From an uncultured bacterium (GTDB taxonomy: Bacteria > Bacillota > Clostridia > Lachnospirales > Lachnospiraceae): DNA of 64,000 bases. The position numbers and the translations under genes were made by a program. The stretch lies in NCBI GenBank assembly GCA_905216215.1, contig CAJMSZ010000002.1, positions 45,211 through 109,210 on the forward strand, written 5' to 3'. Shown one piece after another: positions 1-8,296 of the stretch (position 1 is its first letter; each line of letters opens with the position of its first letter). Under the pieces are notes generated by a model, which searched no databases, was not told the DNA's origin, and saw only the letters and a list, made by a program, of their open reading frames with translations.

Positions 1-645
1 TACCTCTGTCATTCGCTCTTTCAGCTTTTCATAGGAACCGCAGGACTCTAATTCATCAAATAACGCAGCATTCTTGATACAACCATACTTGATTACTTCT
101 CCCATACCATCAATCACATATCTTTCCGGAAGGGTATCAAGTACATCCGGGTCGATAAGAACCATCTGAGGCTGATAAAAAGCGCCTACCAGATTCTTCC
201 CTTCCGGAAGGTCGACAGCCACTTTACCGCCAACAGAGGAATCTACCTGAGCAAGAATGGAAGTTGGAATCTGTACAAACTTGATTCCTCTCAGGTAAGT
301 GGCTGCAACAAATCCGGCCAGGTCTCCAACAACTCCTCCACCCAAAGCAACAATCAAATCTGTTCTGGATATTTTGGCTTTCAGCATCTGACTGTACACT
401 CCGGGAAGTATATGAATACTTTTTGACGATTCCCCATGAGGAATCACAATATCATGGCATTCAAACTTTTCTGCCAAGATACGCTTTAATCGTTCTCCAT
501 AATAAGAGTAAACCCTGTCATCTGAGATAATCATAATTTTCTTTCCCTGATAAATCTCAGAAATCCGTTCTGCTGCCTGGGATAACATTCCTCTTCCAAT
601 ATAAATCGGATAACTGTGTTCTTTTAAATCAACTATCATTTTCAT
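1..645 (-). CDS. aroB: 3-dehydroquinate synthase (partial, C-terminus beyond window)
   Basis: Cytosolic NAD- and divalent-metal-dependent enzyme that cyclises DAHP to 3-dehydroquinate, step 2 of the shikimate pathway. The visible N-terminal ~215 residues include the NAD-binding signature GGGVVGDLAGFVAATYLRG, then IPTSILAQVDSSVGGK, NLVGAF and the metal-site region GMGEVIKYG, all typical of AroB. The gene leaves the window at base 1, so the C-terminal helical domain is unseen. The ATG at 645 is chosen because AGGTG lies 6 nt upstream; a second ATG two codons in is less well spaced. It starts 9 nt after the DAHP synthase stop, so both share the T-box controlled transcript. Identification is firm. 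Confidence 0.95.
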   Translation of the reverse strand, partial: MKMIVDLKEHSYPIYIGRGMLSQAAERISEIYQGKKIMIISDDRVYSYYGERLKRILAEKFECHDIVIPHGESSKSIHILPGVYSQMLKAKISRTDLIVALGGGVVGDLAGFVAATYLRGIKFVQIPTSILAQVDSSVGGKVAVDLPEGKNLVGAFYQPQMVLIDPDVLDTLPERYVIDGMGEVIKYGCIKNAALFDELESCGSYEKLKERMTEV

Positions 646-654
646 GAAATTCAC

Positions 655-1668
655 CTAGATATCTTTTCCTACTACCTTTGCTATCTGAACAACTTCTTTC
701 ATCAAGTTACTGTACTTCTCTGGTTTCAGTGACTGTCCACCATCGCAAAGTGCACATTCCGGATTATTATGCACTTCAATCATAAGTCCATCCGCACCTG
801 TTGCCACTGCTGCCTTTGCCATTGGTTCTACCAGCCACCATTTTCCTCCTGCATGACTTGGATCTACAATGATTGGAAGGTGACTGCGCTGCTTCATAAC
901 CGGAATTGCCTGAAGGTCCAGTGTATTTCTTGTATATGTTTCAAACGTACGGATTCCTCTTTCACAGAAAATGATATTTGGGTTTCCGGCTGCCATAATA
1001 TATTCAGCTGACATTACCCATTCTTCGAAAGTAGCATTCAGACCTCTCTTAAGCAAAATCGGTTTCTTTGTCTGTCCAAGCTTTTTCAAAAGGTCAAAGT
1101 TCTGCATATTTCTTGCCCCAATCTGAATCAAATCCACTTTTTCATCAAACAGTTCCAGATACTCAGCTGACATCAGTTCTGTACAGATTGGAAGTCCAGT
1201 CACTTCTCTGGCCTTGCAAAGGTATTCCAATCCCTGAACACCAAGTCCCTGGAAAGAATATGGGCTGGTTCTTGGCTTGAACGCACCGCCTCTCAAAATA
1301 TTTGCTCCTGCCTCTTTGACAGCCTTGGCAACCTCGATTACCTGTTCTTCTGTCTCTACGGAACAAGGACCAGCTATCATAGCCATATGTCCGCCACCAA
1401 CTTTCACACCTGCTACATCTACAATGGTATCCTCCGGATGGAACGCACGGTTTGCCAGTTTGTATGGCTCCTGTACATGCATAACCTTCTCTACGCTCTT
1501 ATCTACTTCGAATAACCTCGCGTCTACCTTCACTGTATCTCCGATACATCCAATAATCGTCAAATCCTCACCGACGACAGTATGCACCTCCAGTCCTTTG
1601 GCACGGACCATGTCCTCCACCCGTTTTACATTCTCCTCACTTGTCTTTGGTTTTAATACAATAATCAT
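655..1668 (-). CDS. aroF: 3-deoxy-7-phosphoheptulonate synthase (DAHP synthase, type I-beta)
   Basis: Condenses phosphoenolpyruvate and erythrose-4-phosphate to DAHP, the committed step of aromatic amino acid synthesis. Residues ~1-70 form the small ferredoxin-like regulatory domain typical of the I-beta (AroF/AroG) group. Residues ~95-337 are the barrel, with MIAGPCSVE, RGGAFKPRTSPYSFQG, IQIGARNMQNF, LLKRG and PIIVDPSHAGG active-site motifs. Length (337 aa) is normal for the class. An AGGAAGG Shine-Dalgarno sequence precedes the ATG. It is the first gene after a T-box leader whose specifier reads UUC (Phe), so expression should rise when tRNA-Phe is uncharged. aroB follows immediately. The symbol is used in the generic I-beta sense. 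Confidence 0.95.
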   Translation of the reverse strand: MIIVLKPKTSEENVKRVEDMVRAKGLEVHTVVGEDLTIIGCIGDTVKVDARLFEVDKSVEKVMHVQEPYKLANRAFHPEDTIVDVAGVKVGGGHMAMIAGPCSVETEEQVIEVAKAVKEAGANILRGGAFKPRTSPYSFQGLGVQGLEYLCKAREVTGLPICTELMSAEYLELFDEKVDLIQIGARNMQNFDLLKKLGQTKKPILLKRGLNATFEEWVMSAEYIMAAGNPNIIFCERGIRTFETYTRNTLDLQAIPVMKQRSHLPIIVDPSHAGGKWWLVEPMAKAAVATGADGLMIEVHNNPECALCDGGQSLKPEKYSNLMKEVVQIAKVVGKDI

Positions 1669-1696
1669 AATGAAATCCTTCCTGCTACTATTGAAT

Positions 1697-1724
1697 AAAA
1701 AAAATCCTCTGCAATACGCAGAGG
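1697..1724 (-). terminator. T-box terminator hairpin
   Basis: CCTCTGC-5 nt-GCAGAGG stem followed by ATTTTTTTT on the minus strand. It is the conditional terminator of the T-box leader, between the acceptor-pairing motif and the aroF Shine-Dalgarno sequence. Confidence 0.9.
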
Positions 1725-1990
1725 ACGAAAGAAATCTATACTTCGTGGTTCCACCTCAATTCACAGACACTTCACAGTGACTGCCTCAGCAGGTACGCCA
1801 AAAATGGTTATACCCTTGCAGATAACGGTTGCTTCCGGAAATGCCTACTCAAACCTGTTCATGTTGTTCAGCACTCTACTCCAAGACGAATTCAATATAA
1901 CTACTTGTTTCCTCTTCCACCAGACGAGGACTCTCTGTGACATCTCATTATACCTACTATTTCTCTTCATCGTATTTCAACAGTAGACTT
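1697..1990 (-). promoter_or_regulatory. T-box leader, specifier UUC (phenylalanine)
   Basis: The leader of the DAHP synthase transcript carries the diagnostic T-box segment AGGTGGAACCACG (complement of 1744-1756), which pairs with the tRNA acceptor end. It is followed by a terminator helix and T-run (1697-1724). Upstream lies Stem I: AGUA on the 5' side and GAA on the 3' side form the loop-E motif, TATAAT pairs with GTTATA above it, and the triplet after GAA is UUC at 1890-1888. A purine follows the triplet, as usual. Uncharged tRNA-Phe is therefore predicted to allow read-through into aroF and aroB. T-box identity is certain by sequence; the Phe assignment rests on manual folding. Confidence 0.9.
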
Positions 1991-2006
1991 TATTAACTTG
2001 TGCTAT

Positions 2007-2035
2007 ATGATAACTCACTTTCTTCGAATTGTCAA
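2007..2035 (-). promoter_or_regulatory. Promoter of the T-box/aroF/aroB transcript
   Basis: TTGACA (complement of 2030-2035), a 17-bp spacer and TATCAT (complement of 2007-2012). It lies just downstream of the aroE stop and directly before Stem I of the T-box. It is a near-consensus housekeeping promoter at the right position; the transcription start was not measured. Confidence 0.75.
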
Positions 2036-2040
2036 TGACC

Positions 2041-2910
2041 TTATCGATGAAAATATTCATGCTTAATTACATCAACCGGCATTTTTTCACCAGTCCACAA
2101 TTCAAAAGACGCTGCGCCCTGATAAAGCAGCATATTCAAGCCGTTTTGCGTCTCACATCCGGCAACCTTTGCCTTCTTCAGAAGTAATGTCTCTTCAGGA
2201 TTATAAATTACATCAAACACATAGAGGTCTTTCCGGAAAACACTGTCATCCGTAATAAGGCATTCTTCCGTAGCCGGTGCCATCCCAACAGAAGTTCCAT
2301 TTACCAAAATTGTACTCTCCTCTATTTCTTTTTTCAGAAGTTCTGCATCCGAAAAATCATGCAAATGCAGATTACAATCTGTCTCTTCTTTCAATACTTG
2401 AATAATATGTTCTGCTCTTGCAAAAAAGTCACCACGTCTGTTGAATACCGCAATCTCAGCCACACCATCAAGGGCTGCCTGAATCATAATAGCTACCGAT
2501 GCGCCTCCGGCTCCAAGAAGTGTCATCTTCTTGCCGATAATATTCTTTCCATCTTCTTTCACCGCACGCATAAAACCGATTCCATCTGTGGTATACCCCT
2601 TAAATACTCCGTCTTCGTTGACAATCGTATTCACTGCACCGCCAATCTTTGCTGCCGGTGACAGCTCATCCGCCAGCTCACACATCTTGTTTTTGTTTGG
2701 CATTGTCAGATTAAAACCCTTTACCCCAAGTGCTTTTAAACCAGCTACAGCTGTCTCCAGATTCTCTGTCCCTACATCAAACGCAAGATATGCATAATCC
2801 AGTCCCATCTGATGAAAGGCTTCATTATGCATCATAGGCGAAATGCTATGAGCCACAGGACTTCCAAGAAGCCCTATAAGTTTTGTACGTCCTGTAATCT
2901 CGTATTTCAT
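2041..2910 (-). CDS. aroE: Shikimate dehydrogenase
   Basis: NADP-dependent reduction of 3-dehydroshikimate to shikimate. N-terminal substrate domain: GLLGSPVAHSISPMMHNEAF contains the Ser-Ser shikimate-binding loop, and FNLTMPNKNKM gives the catalytic Lys. C-terminal nucleotide-binding domain: LLGAGGASVAIMIQAAL (glycine-rich loop), FNRRG, NGTSVGMAP and the terminal NGLNMLLYQGAASFELWTG helix. Length 289 aa is typical. It lies upstream of the T-box promoter, so it is probably not under T-box control but co-transcribed with the deacetylase gene 16 nt upstream. The Shine-Dalgarno sequence is weak (AGAAG). Confidence 0.95.
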   Translation of the reverse strand: MKYEITGRTKLIGLLGSPVAHSISPMMHNEAFHQMGLDYAYLAFDVGTENLETAVAGLKALGVKGFNLTMPNKNKMCELADELSPAAKIGGAVNTIVNEDGVFKGYTTDGIGFMRAVKEDGKNIIGKKMTLLGAGGASVAIMIQAALDGVAEIAVFNRRGDFFARAEHIIQVLKEETDCNLHLHDFSDAELLKKEIEESTILVNGTSVGMAPATEECLITDDSVFRKDLYVFDVIYNPEETLLLKKAKVAGCETQNGLNMLLYQGAASFELWTGEKMPVDVIKHEYFHR

Positions 2911-2925
2911 TCTAATCTTCTCTTT

Positions 2926-4140
2926 CTATTCTGTCTTTTTCCAAAAGCCGAAATACTTTTCACCATTTTCCAGCTTCACGCCACGTGCTTTCGCCATCTC
3001 ACTGACCGTTACAAGCTTATAGCCCTTCTCCTGCAGTGCAGGAATCAACTGAATTGCTGCCTCCACGCTCTGCTCGTGGATGTCATGCATAAGAATAATA
3101 TCTCCATCTCCGGCATTCGTCAGCACATTCTCTATAGTTGCATTGGCATCCTTTGTTTTCCAGTCCAGTGTATCTACTGACCATAGAATCATCGGCATAC
3201 CTACATTCTGTTTCACGTTATCGTCCACTGCACCATATGGTGGACGAAGCAAAGTTGCCGACTTATCTACCACCTTCTCTATTTCACCGTTTGTATCATT
3301 TACCTGACCCTGAATTCCCTCCGGAGTCAGTTTGGTAAGCTGTGCATGATCATAAGAATGATTTCCAAGCTCACAGCCAATCTCTAGCATCCGCTTCACT
3401 TCTTCCGGATACTTCGGTACATTCTTTCCTACCATAAAGAATGTTGCATGGGCTCCATACTGTTCTAAAGCATCCAAAAGCTTTGAGGTATATTTACCCG
3501 GTCCATCATCAAAAGTCAGTGCAATCATTGGCTGGTCATATGCTTCTTCCGCTGCTTTATTCAATTCCTCTTCGTGTTCTTTATCGATTTCTTTTACAGT
3601 AAATGTTCCTTTTTTCGTATGAATGGCCACCTTATCCAGCCATTCTGTATTAAGCGGTGTAGCTACCGCACTTGTCAAAACCGCTGAAATAGAATATTCA
3701 CCGACTTCCATCCCATCTCCATCAGACTCCAGCGTATAACCCGAACCATTCTGCAACTCATCTATTAAATCCTGAATGGTATAATCCGTCTCTTCATCCA
3801 ACACAACGGAAGTATCTCCCTCACAGCTTACCTCCGCTGTGAAAACCGGCTTTTCTTCTCCCACATACATCTCAGCGTCCTGCACCGTCAAATCAATTTC
3901 CACTACTTTATCCTTAAACAAAGCTGTTGCTCTGGTGCCAACGCAAACAAGTAATAGAACTGCTGCAAAGACTCCGATAATTCCCCATATGGGAATCGGT
4001 CTTTTGTTTCTTTTCTTCCATCGTCTTTTCTGCCCTTTATTTCCTAAGCTTCTTGCTTTCTGCCTTCTTCGTTTCCAATTATGTATCCTTCGTTGTATAT
4101 TCATCTTTTGCTGTTCTTCTTTCCCATTATTTACATTCAT
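2926..4140 (-). CDS. Membrane-anchored polysaccharide deacetylase (CE4 family)
   Basis: Probable peptidoglycan or exopolysaccharide N-deacetylase acting outside the membrane. It has a strongly basic N-terminus, one transmembrane helix (IWGIIGVFAAVLLLVCVG), an extracytoplasmic linker domain, then a NodB domain. All CE4 motifs are present: TFDDGP (base Asp and metal Asp), HSYDH metal histidines, RPPYG, WSVDTLDW and ILMHDI. The ATG at 4140 is used. A GTG ten codons upstream (4170) and an ATG at 4104 are possible; none has a strong Shine-Dalgarno sequence, so the start is uncertain. It sits 16 nt before aroE. The function is well supported, the substrate is inferred. Confidence 0.85.
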   Translation of the reverse strand: MNVNNGKEEQQKMNIQRRIHNWKRRRQKARSLGNKGQKRRWKKRNKRPIPIWGIIGVFAAVLLLVCVGTRATALFKDKVVEIDLTVQDAEMYVGEEKPVFTAEVSCEGDTSVVLDEETDYTIQDLIDELQNGSGYTLESDGDGMEVGEYSISAVLTSAVATPLNTEWLDKVAIHTKKGTFTVKEIDKEHEEELNKAAEEAYDQPMIALTFDDGPGKYTSKLLDALEQYGAHATFFMVGKNVPKYPEEVKRMLEIGCELGNHSYDHAQLTKLTPEGIQGQVNDTNGEIEKVVDKSATLLRPPYGAVDDNVKQNVGMPMILWSVDTLDWKTKDANATIENVLTNAGDGDIILMHDIHEQSVEAAIQLIPALQEKGYKLVTVSEMAKARGVKLENGEKYFGFWKKTE

Positions 4141-4266
4141 TATAAGACAACTGACCTTGAGATTCAACACGAATACTTATTAAATATTATGTTATTTCTG
4201 TAAATATTTGTAATATCTTCTGCCCAAAAAGAAGCGAATAATTTTTATCGAAATCGGAAACATATG

Positions 4267-4297
4267 AAAAGGATTTTCCATACCGGAAAATCCTTTT
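4267..4297 (-). terminator. Terminator after serA
   Basis: Perfect 13-bp stem AAAAGGATTTTCC / GGAAAATCCTTTT with a 5-nt loop, ending in TTTT on the minus strand, 12 nt past the serA stop. The short T tract makes it moderate in strength. It closes the leuB-ilvD-ilvB-serC-serA operon. Confidence 0.75.
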
Positions 4298-4308
4298 CTA
4301 TTGATTCA

Positions 4309-5472
4309 TTATTTGATTATACGCACACGGCACACGCCTTCCACTGCGCCTAACTCTTGCTCGATTTCAGCAGTTACGTCAGAATCCACATCAATCATAG
4401 TGTACGCGTATTCTCCTCTGCTTTTATTGAGCATATTTGCAATATTCACATGTTCCTTCGTCAGAATTGCCGTAAACTGTCCAATCATATTTACCATATT
4501 TTTATGAAGAATGGTAATCCGGACTTTCTCTCTGGCTCCCATCTCACAATTCGGATAATTCACAGAATTATGAATGTTTCCATTTTCCAGATAATCACGG
4601 ATTTCTTTCGCTGCCATCACTGCACAATTATCTTCTGCTTCTGCAGTAGATGCACCAAGATGCGGAATCACAATGGTATTTGGTGCTTTCACAATCTCAG
4701 ACGTAGCAAAATCCGTCACATAACGTTTCACTTTTCCGTTTTCCAGTGCCGGAATCACTGCCTCACTCTTTACCAATACATCTCTTGAGAAATTGAGAAG
4801 CACCACCTTATCTTTCATCATGGCAATTGCTGCTTCATCAATCATTCCCTTTGTAGAATCCATGGCAGGAACGTGAATGGTAATATAATCACATTCTCTA
4901 TAAATTTCTTCCACATTCTTTGCATGGTAAACATCCTTCGAAAGCTTCCATGCCGCCTCTACAGATATATATGGGTCATACCCATAGACTTCCATTCCAA
5001 GCTGAAGCGCTGCGTTCGCAACCAGGGCACCGATAGCTCCAAGTCCGATAACGCCAAGCTTTTTGCCTGTAATCTCACATCCGGCAAATGCTTTCTTTGC
5101 CTTTTCCGCAGACTTTGCAATGTTTTCATCGTCTTGATTTGCTTTTACCCAGTCAATACCGCCTACAATATCACGGGATGCCAGAAACAGTCCTGCAAGC
5201 ACCAGTTCTTTTACACCGTTTGCATTGGCTCCCGGTGTGTTGAAGACAACAATCCCCTTTTCTGCGCATTTATCCAGTGGGATGTTGTTAACTCCCGCAC
5301 CGGCTCTTCCGATTACTTTCAACTTTGTATCAAATTCCATTTCATGCATTCCGGCACTTCTTACCAGAATAGCATCTGCATCCTTAATTTCTTCTGTCTT
5401 TGTAAAATTCTGTCCTAAGCCATTTAATCCAACCTGTGCAATTGGATTCAGGCAATAATACTCATATCCCAT
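4309..5472 (-). CDS. serA: D-3-phosphoglycerate dehydrogenase
   Basis: Oxidises 3-phosphoglycerate to 3-phosphohydroxypyruvate, the first step of serine synthesis. 387 aa is the short SerA form: substrate domain (RSAGMHEMEF, VIGRAGAGVNNI), Rossmann domain (LGVIGLGAIGALVANAA, GYDPY), catalytic Arg in NFSRD and His in PHLGASTAEAE, and a C-terminal ACT domain from ~residue 315 (ITILHKNMVNMIGQFTAILT) that normally mediates serine feedback. The start ATG overlaps the serC stop (TAATG), implying translational coupling. It is the last gene of the branched-chain/serine operon. Confidence 0.95.
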   Translation of the reverse strand: MGYEYYCLNPIAQVGLNGLGQNFTKTEEIKDADAILVRSAGMHEMEFDTKLKVIGRAGAGVNNIPLDKCAEKGIVVFNTPGANANGVKELVLAGLFLASRDIVGGIDWVKANQDDENIAKSAEKAKKAFAGCEITGKKLGVIGLGAIGALVANAALQLGMEVYGYDPYISVEAAWKLSKDVYHAKNVEEIYRECDYITIHVPAMDSTKGMIDEAAIAMMKDKVVLLNFSRDVLVKSEAVIPALENGKVKRYVTDFATSEIVKAPNTIVIPHLGASTAEAEDNCAVMAAKEIRDYLENGNIHNSVNYPNCEMGAREKVRITILHKNMVNMIGQFTAILTKEHVNIANMLNKSRGEYAYTMIDVDSDVTAEIEQELGAVEGVCRVRIIK

Positions 5473-6554
5473 TACACATGTTCCTCCTCGAATTTCTTCA
5501 TAAATGCTACCAGTGCTTCCACACCTTCATATGGCATGGCATTATAAATACTTGCACGCATACCACCGACAGTTCTGTGGCCCTTCAGATTTTCCAGTCC
5601 TGCCGCCTTTGCTTCTTTTACAAATTTGGCATCCAGCTCTTCGTCGCCAGTTACAAATGGTACATTCATTAAAGAACGGTCTTTCTTCTCCACCGTGCCC
5701 TTAAACAATTTACTCTCATCCAAGAAATCATAAAGAAGTTTCGCCTTCTTCTCATTGCGCTCCTTCATTACTTCCAGTCCACCCATTTTTTTCAGCCATT
5801 TAAACACTTTACCGCAAATGTAAATACCATAAGCCGGTGGTGTATTGTAAAGAGACTTTGCGTCTGCGTGGGTCTTATACTGAAGCATGGTCGGTGTGCC
5901 CGGAAGCACATCTTCCGTTATCAAATCTTCCCGGATAATCACAATGACCGTTCCTGCAGGTCCGATGTTTTTCTGGACTCCGCCATATATGATACCATAT
6001 TTGGTCACATCTACCGGTTCTGACAAGAAACAAGAAGAAACATCTGCCACAAGGGTTTTTCCTTTGGTATTTGGAAGTTCTTTAAATTTCGTTCCATAAA
6101 TCGTGTTATTTTCACAGATATACACATAATCTGCATCTTCAGAAACCGGAAGGTCTGAGCAGTCCGGTATGTAGGAAAATGTCTTATCTGCAGAAGAGGC
6201 AATGCGGTTCACCTTGCCGTATTTTTCTGCTTCTGCTGCAGCTTTCTTTGCCCATTGTCCTGTAATAATATAATCTGCCACTTTATTTTTCATCAAATTC
6301 ATTGGAATCATGGCAAACTGCTGGCTTGCACCGCCCTGTAAGAACAAAACCTTATAATTGTCAGGAATGTTCATGAGCTCACGCAAATCCTGCTCAGCTT
6401 CTGTGATGATTGTTTCAAAAGCTTTGGAGCGATGACTCATCTCCATAACGGACATTCCCGTGCCTCTGTAATTAAGCATTTCATCTGCTGCTTCTTTGAG
6501 TACCTCTTCCGGCAATACCGCCGGTCCTGCTGAAAAGTTATACACGCGTCCCAT
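5472..6554 (-). CDS. serC: Phosphoserine aminotransferase
   Basis: PLP enzyme converting 3-phosphohydroxypyruvate and glutamate to phosphoserine. It shows the N-terminal YNFSAGPAVLP signature, LFLQGGASQQFAMIPMNL, DVSSCFLS (PLP-binding Asp), and the YGGVQKNIGPAG lysine loop. About 360 aa, the usual size. The ATG at 6554 is preferred over one two codons upstream (6560). AGGGG is 7 nt from the former and only 1 nt from the latter, and the former gives the family-standard MGRVYNF start. It follows ilvB by ~44 nt and overlaps serA by one base. Confidence 0.95.
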   Translation of the reverse strand: MGRVYNFSAGPAVLPEEVLKEAADEMLNYRGTGMSVMEMSHRSKAFETIITEAEQDLRELMNIPDNYKVLFLQGGASQQFAMIPMNLMKNKVADYIITGQWAKKAAAEAEKYGKVNRIASSADKTFSYIPDCSDLPVSEDADYVYICENNTIYGTKFKELPNTKGKTLVADVSSCFLSEPVDVTKYGIIYGGVQKNIGPAGTVIVIIREDLITEDVLPGTPTMLQYKTHADAKSLYNTPPAYGIYICGKVFKWLKKMGGLEVMKERNEKKAKLLYDFLDESKLFKGTVEKKDRSLMNVPFVTGDEELDAKFVKEAKAAGLENLKGHRTVGGMRASIYNAMPYEGVEALVAFMKKFEEEHV

Positions 6555-6598
6555 AAACATTCCCCTTTCTCTTCTAATTCTTTTTTATTTGGATTGTT

Positions 6599-8278
6599 TT
6601 ATTGATTTTCCAAATCTTTTGCGTCAAAGGCGGCACTAATCGGTGCTCCCGGAGCAACCATTGGCCATACTTTATCATCACTGTCAATCTGGCAGTCAAT
6701 CAAAACCGGTCCCTGACAACGCAATGCTTTTTCAAAGATTTCGGAAAATTCTTCTTTTGTTGTTGCACGGTAGGCTGTAGCCCCCATTGCTTCTGCCAGC
6801 TTTACAAAATCCACTCCGTCATTTAACACGGTAGCAGAATACCTCTGGCCGTAGAAAAGTGTCTGCCACTGACGAACCATTCCAAGCACATGATTATTCA
6901 TAACCACCTCAATGATTGGAATATTGTAACGTGCTGCTGTGGCAATCTCATTCATATTCATTCGGAAACAACCGTCTCCGGCAATATTGATAACTGTCTT
7001 ATCCGGGCATCCCATCTTGGCTCCGATTGCAGCCCCAAGACCATATCCCATGGTTCCAAGGCCACCGGATGTAAGCAGTTGTCTCGGCTCTTTGAATTTG
7101 TAATACTGCGCTGTCCACATCTGATGCTGGCCTACCTCTGTCACCACCAGAGCCTCTCCATTTGTCTGGCGATAAATTTCTTCGATAACAAATGGTCCTG
7201 TCAAGATTTCTTTTGGATAAGTCATCGGATACTGCTTCTTATAACTCTGAATCTTTTCTATCCATTTATCGTGATGCTGCTGCATAAGCTTTCCATTGAT
7301 TTCTCCGAGAACTGCCTTAATGTCTCCAACCAGTCCTAAATCCACCATAATGTTCTTGTTGATTTCTGCTGCATCGATATCAATCTGAATAATCTTGGCA
7401 TTTTCTGCAAATTTGGATGCATTTCCAATGACCCGGTCTGAAAAACGGGAACCGATAACAATAAGCAAATCACATTCACTTACTCCATAATTGGAAGTTT
7501 TGGTTCCATGCATGCCAAGCATTCCCGTATATAAATCGCTGGTTCCAGGATATGCACCTTTTCCCATCAGGGAATCGCATACTGGAGCGTTCACTCTTCC
7601 TACCAACTCTTCAATTTCTTCGTTTGCACCGGAAGAAATTGCGCCGCCACCTACGAAAATATAAGGCTTCTCCGACACCATGATCATCTCGATTGCTTTA
7701 TCAATTTCCTGTTCTGAGACAACTGCCTTGGATTTATCCACCGTTTCTACTGAAACCGGCTCATATTCGGCCATATTGGCCGTCACATCCTTCGGAATAT
7801 CCACAAGCACCGGACCCGGTCTTCCCGACTGGGCAATCACAAATGCCTTACGAATTGTCGCTGCAAGCTTATTGACATCTTTTACCATAAAATTGTATTT
7901 CGTAATCGGCATGGTAATTCCGGTAATATCAATTTCCTGAAAACTGTCTTTACCGATTAACGGAACACCTACGTTACAAGTAATTGCCACAATCGGAATC
8001 GAATCCATAAATGCGGTTGCAATTCCTGTTACAAGATTGGTAGAACCCGGACCGCTCGTAGCAAAACACACACCAACTTTTCCGGTAGCACGGGCATACC
8101 CATCTGCCGCATGGGAAGCCCCCTGTTCATGGGAAGTCAGAATATGTGTAATTTCATCACTATGCTTATACAGCTCGTCATATACATTTAAAATGGTTCC
8201 ACCCGGATAGCCGAACACGGTATCCACACCTTGTTCCTTTAAACATTCTATCAGTATTTCTGCTCCACTTAACTGCAT
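6599..8278 (-). CDS. ilvB: Acetolactate synthase, large (catalytic) subunit
   Basis: ThDP- and FAD-dependent condensation of two pyruvates (or pyruvate plus 2-oxobutyrate), the first step of valine, leucine and isoleucine synthesis. It has the catalytic Glu in TSHEQGASHAADGYARATGK, GSTNLVTGIATA, the central FAD domain, and the ThDP/metal motif GDGCFRMNMNE...NN near residue 440. 559 aa is full length. No ilvN small regulatory subunit lies next to it, so the feedback subunit must be encoded elsewhere or be absent. It is co-transcribed with ilvD (18 nt upstream) and serC. Confidence 0.95.
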   Translation of the reverse strand: MQLSGAEILIECLKEQGVDTVFGYPGGTILNVYDELYKHSDEITHILTSHEQGASHAADGYARATGKVGVCFATSGPGSTNLVTGIATAFMDSIPIVAITCNVGVPLIGKDSFQEIDITGITMPITKYNFMVKDVNKLAATIRKAFVIAQSGRPGPVLVDIPKDVTANMAEYEPVSVETVDKSKAVVSEQEIDKAIEMIMVSEKPYIFVGGGAISSGANEEIEELVGRVNAPVCDSLMGKGAYPGTSDLYTGMLGMHGTKTSNYGVSECDLLIVIGSRFSDRVIGNASKFAENAKIIQIDIDAAEINKNIMVDLGLVGDIKAVLGEINGKLMQQHHDKWIEKIQSYKKQYPMTYPKEILTGPFVIEEIYRQTNGEALVVTEVGQHQMWTAQYYKFKEPRQLLTSGGLGTMGYGLGAAIGAKMGCPDKTVINIAGDGCFRMNMNEIATAARYNIPIIEVVMNNHVLGMVRQWQTLFYGQRYSATVLNDGVDFVKLAEAMGATAYRATTKEEFSEIFEKALRCQGPVLIDCQIDSDDKVWPMVAPGAPISAAFDAKDLENQ

Positions 8279-8296
8279 TCGTGTTTTCCTCGCTCT

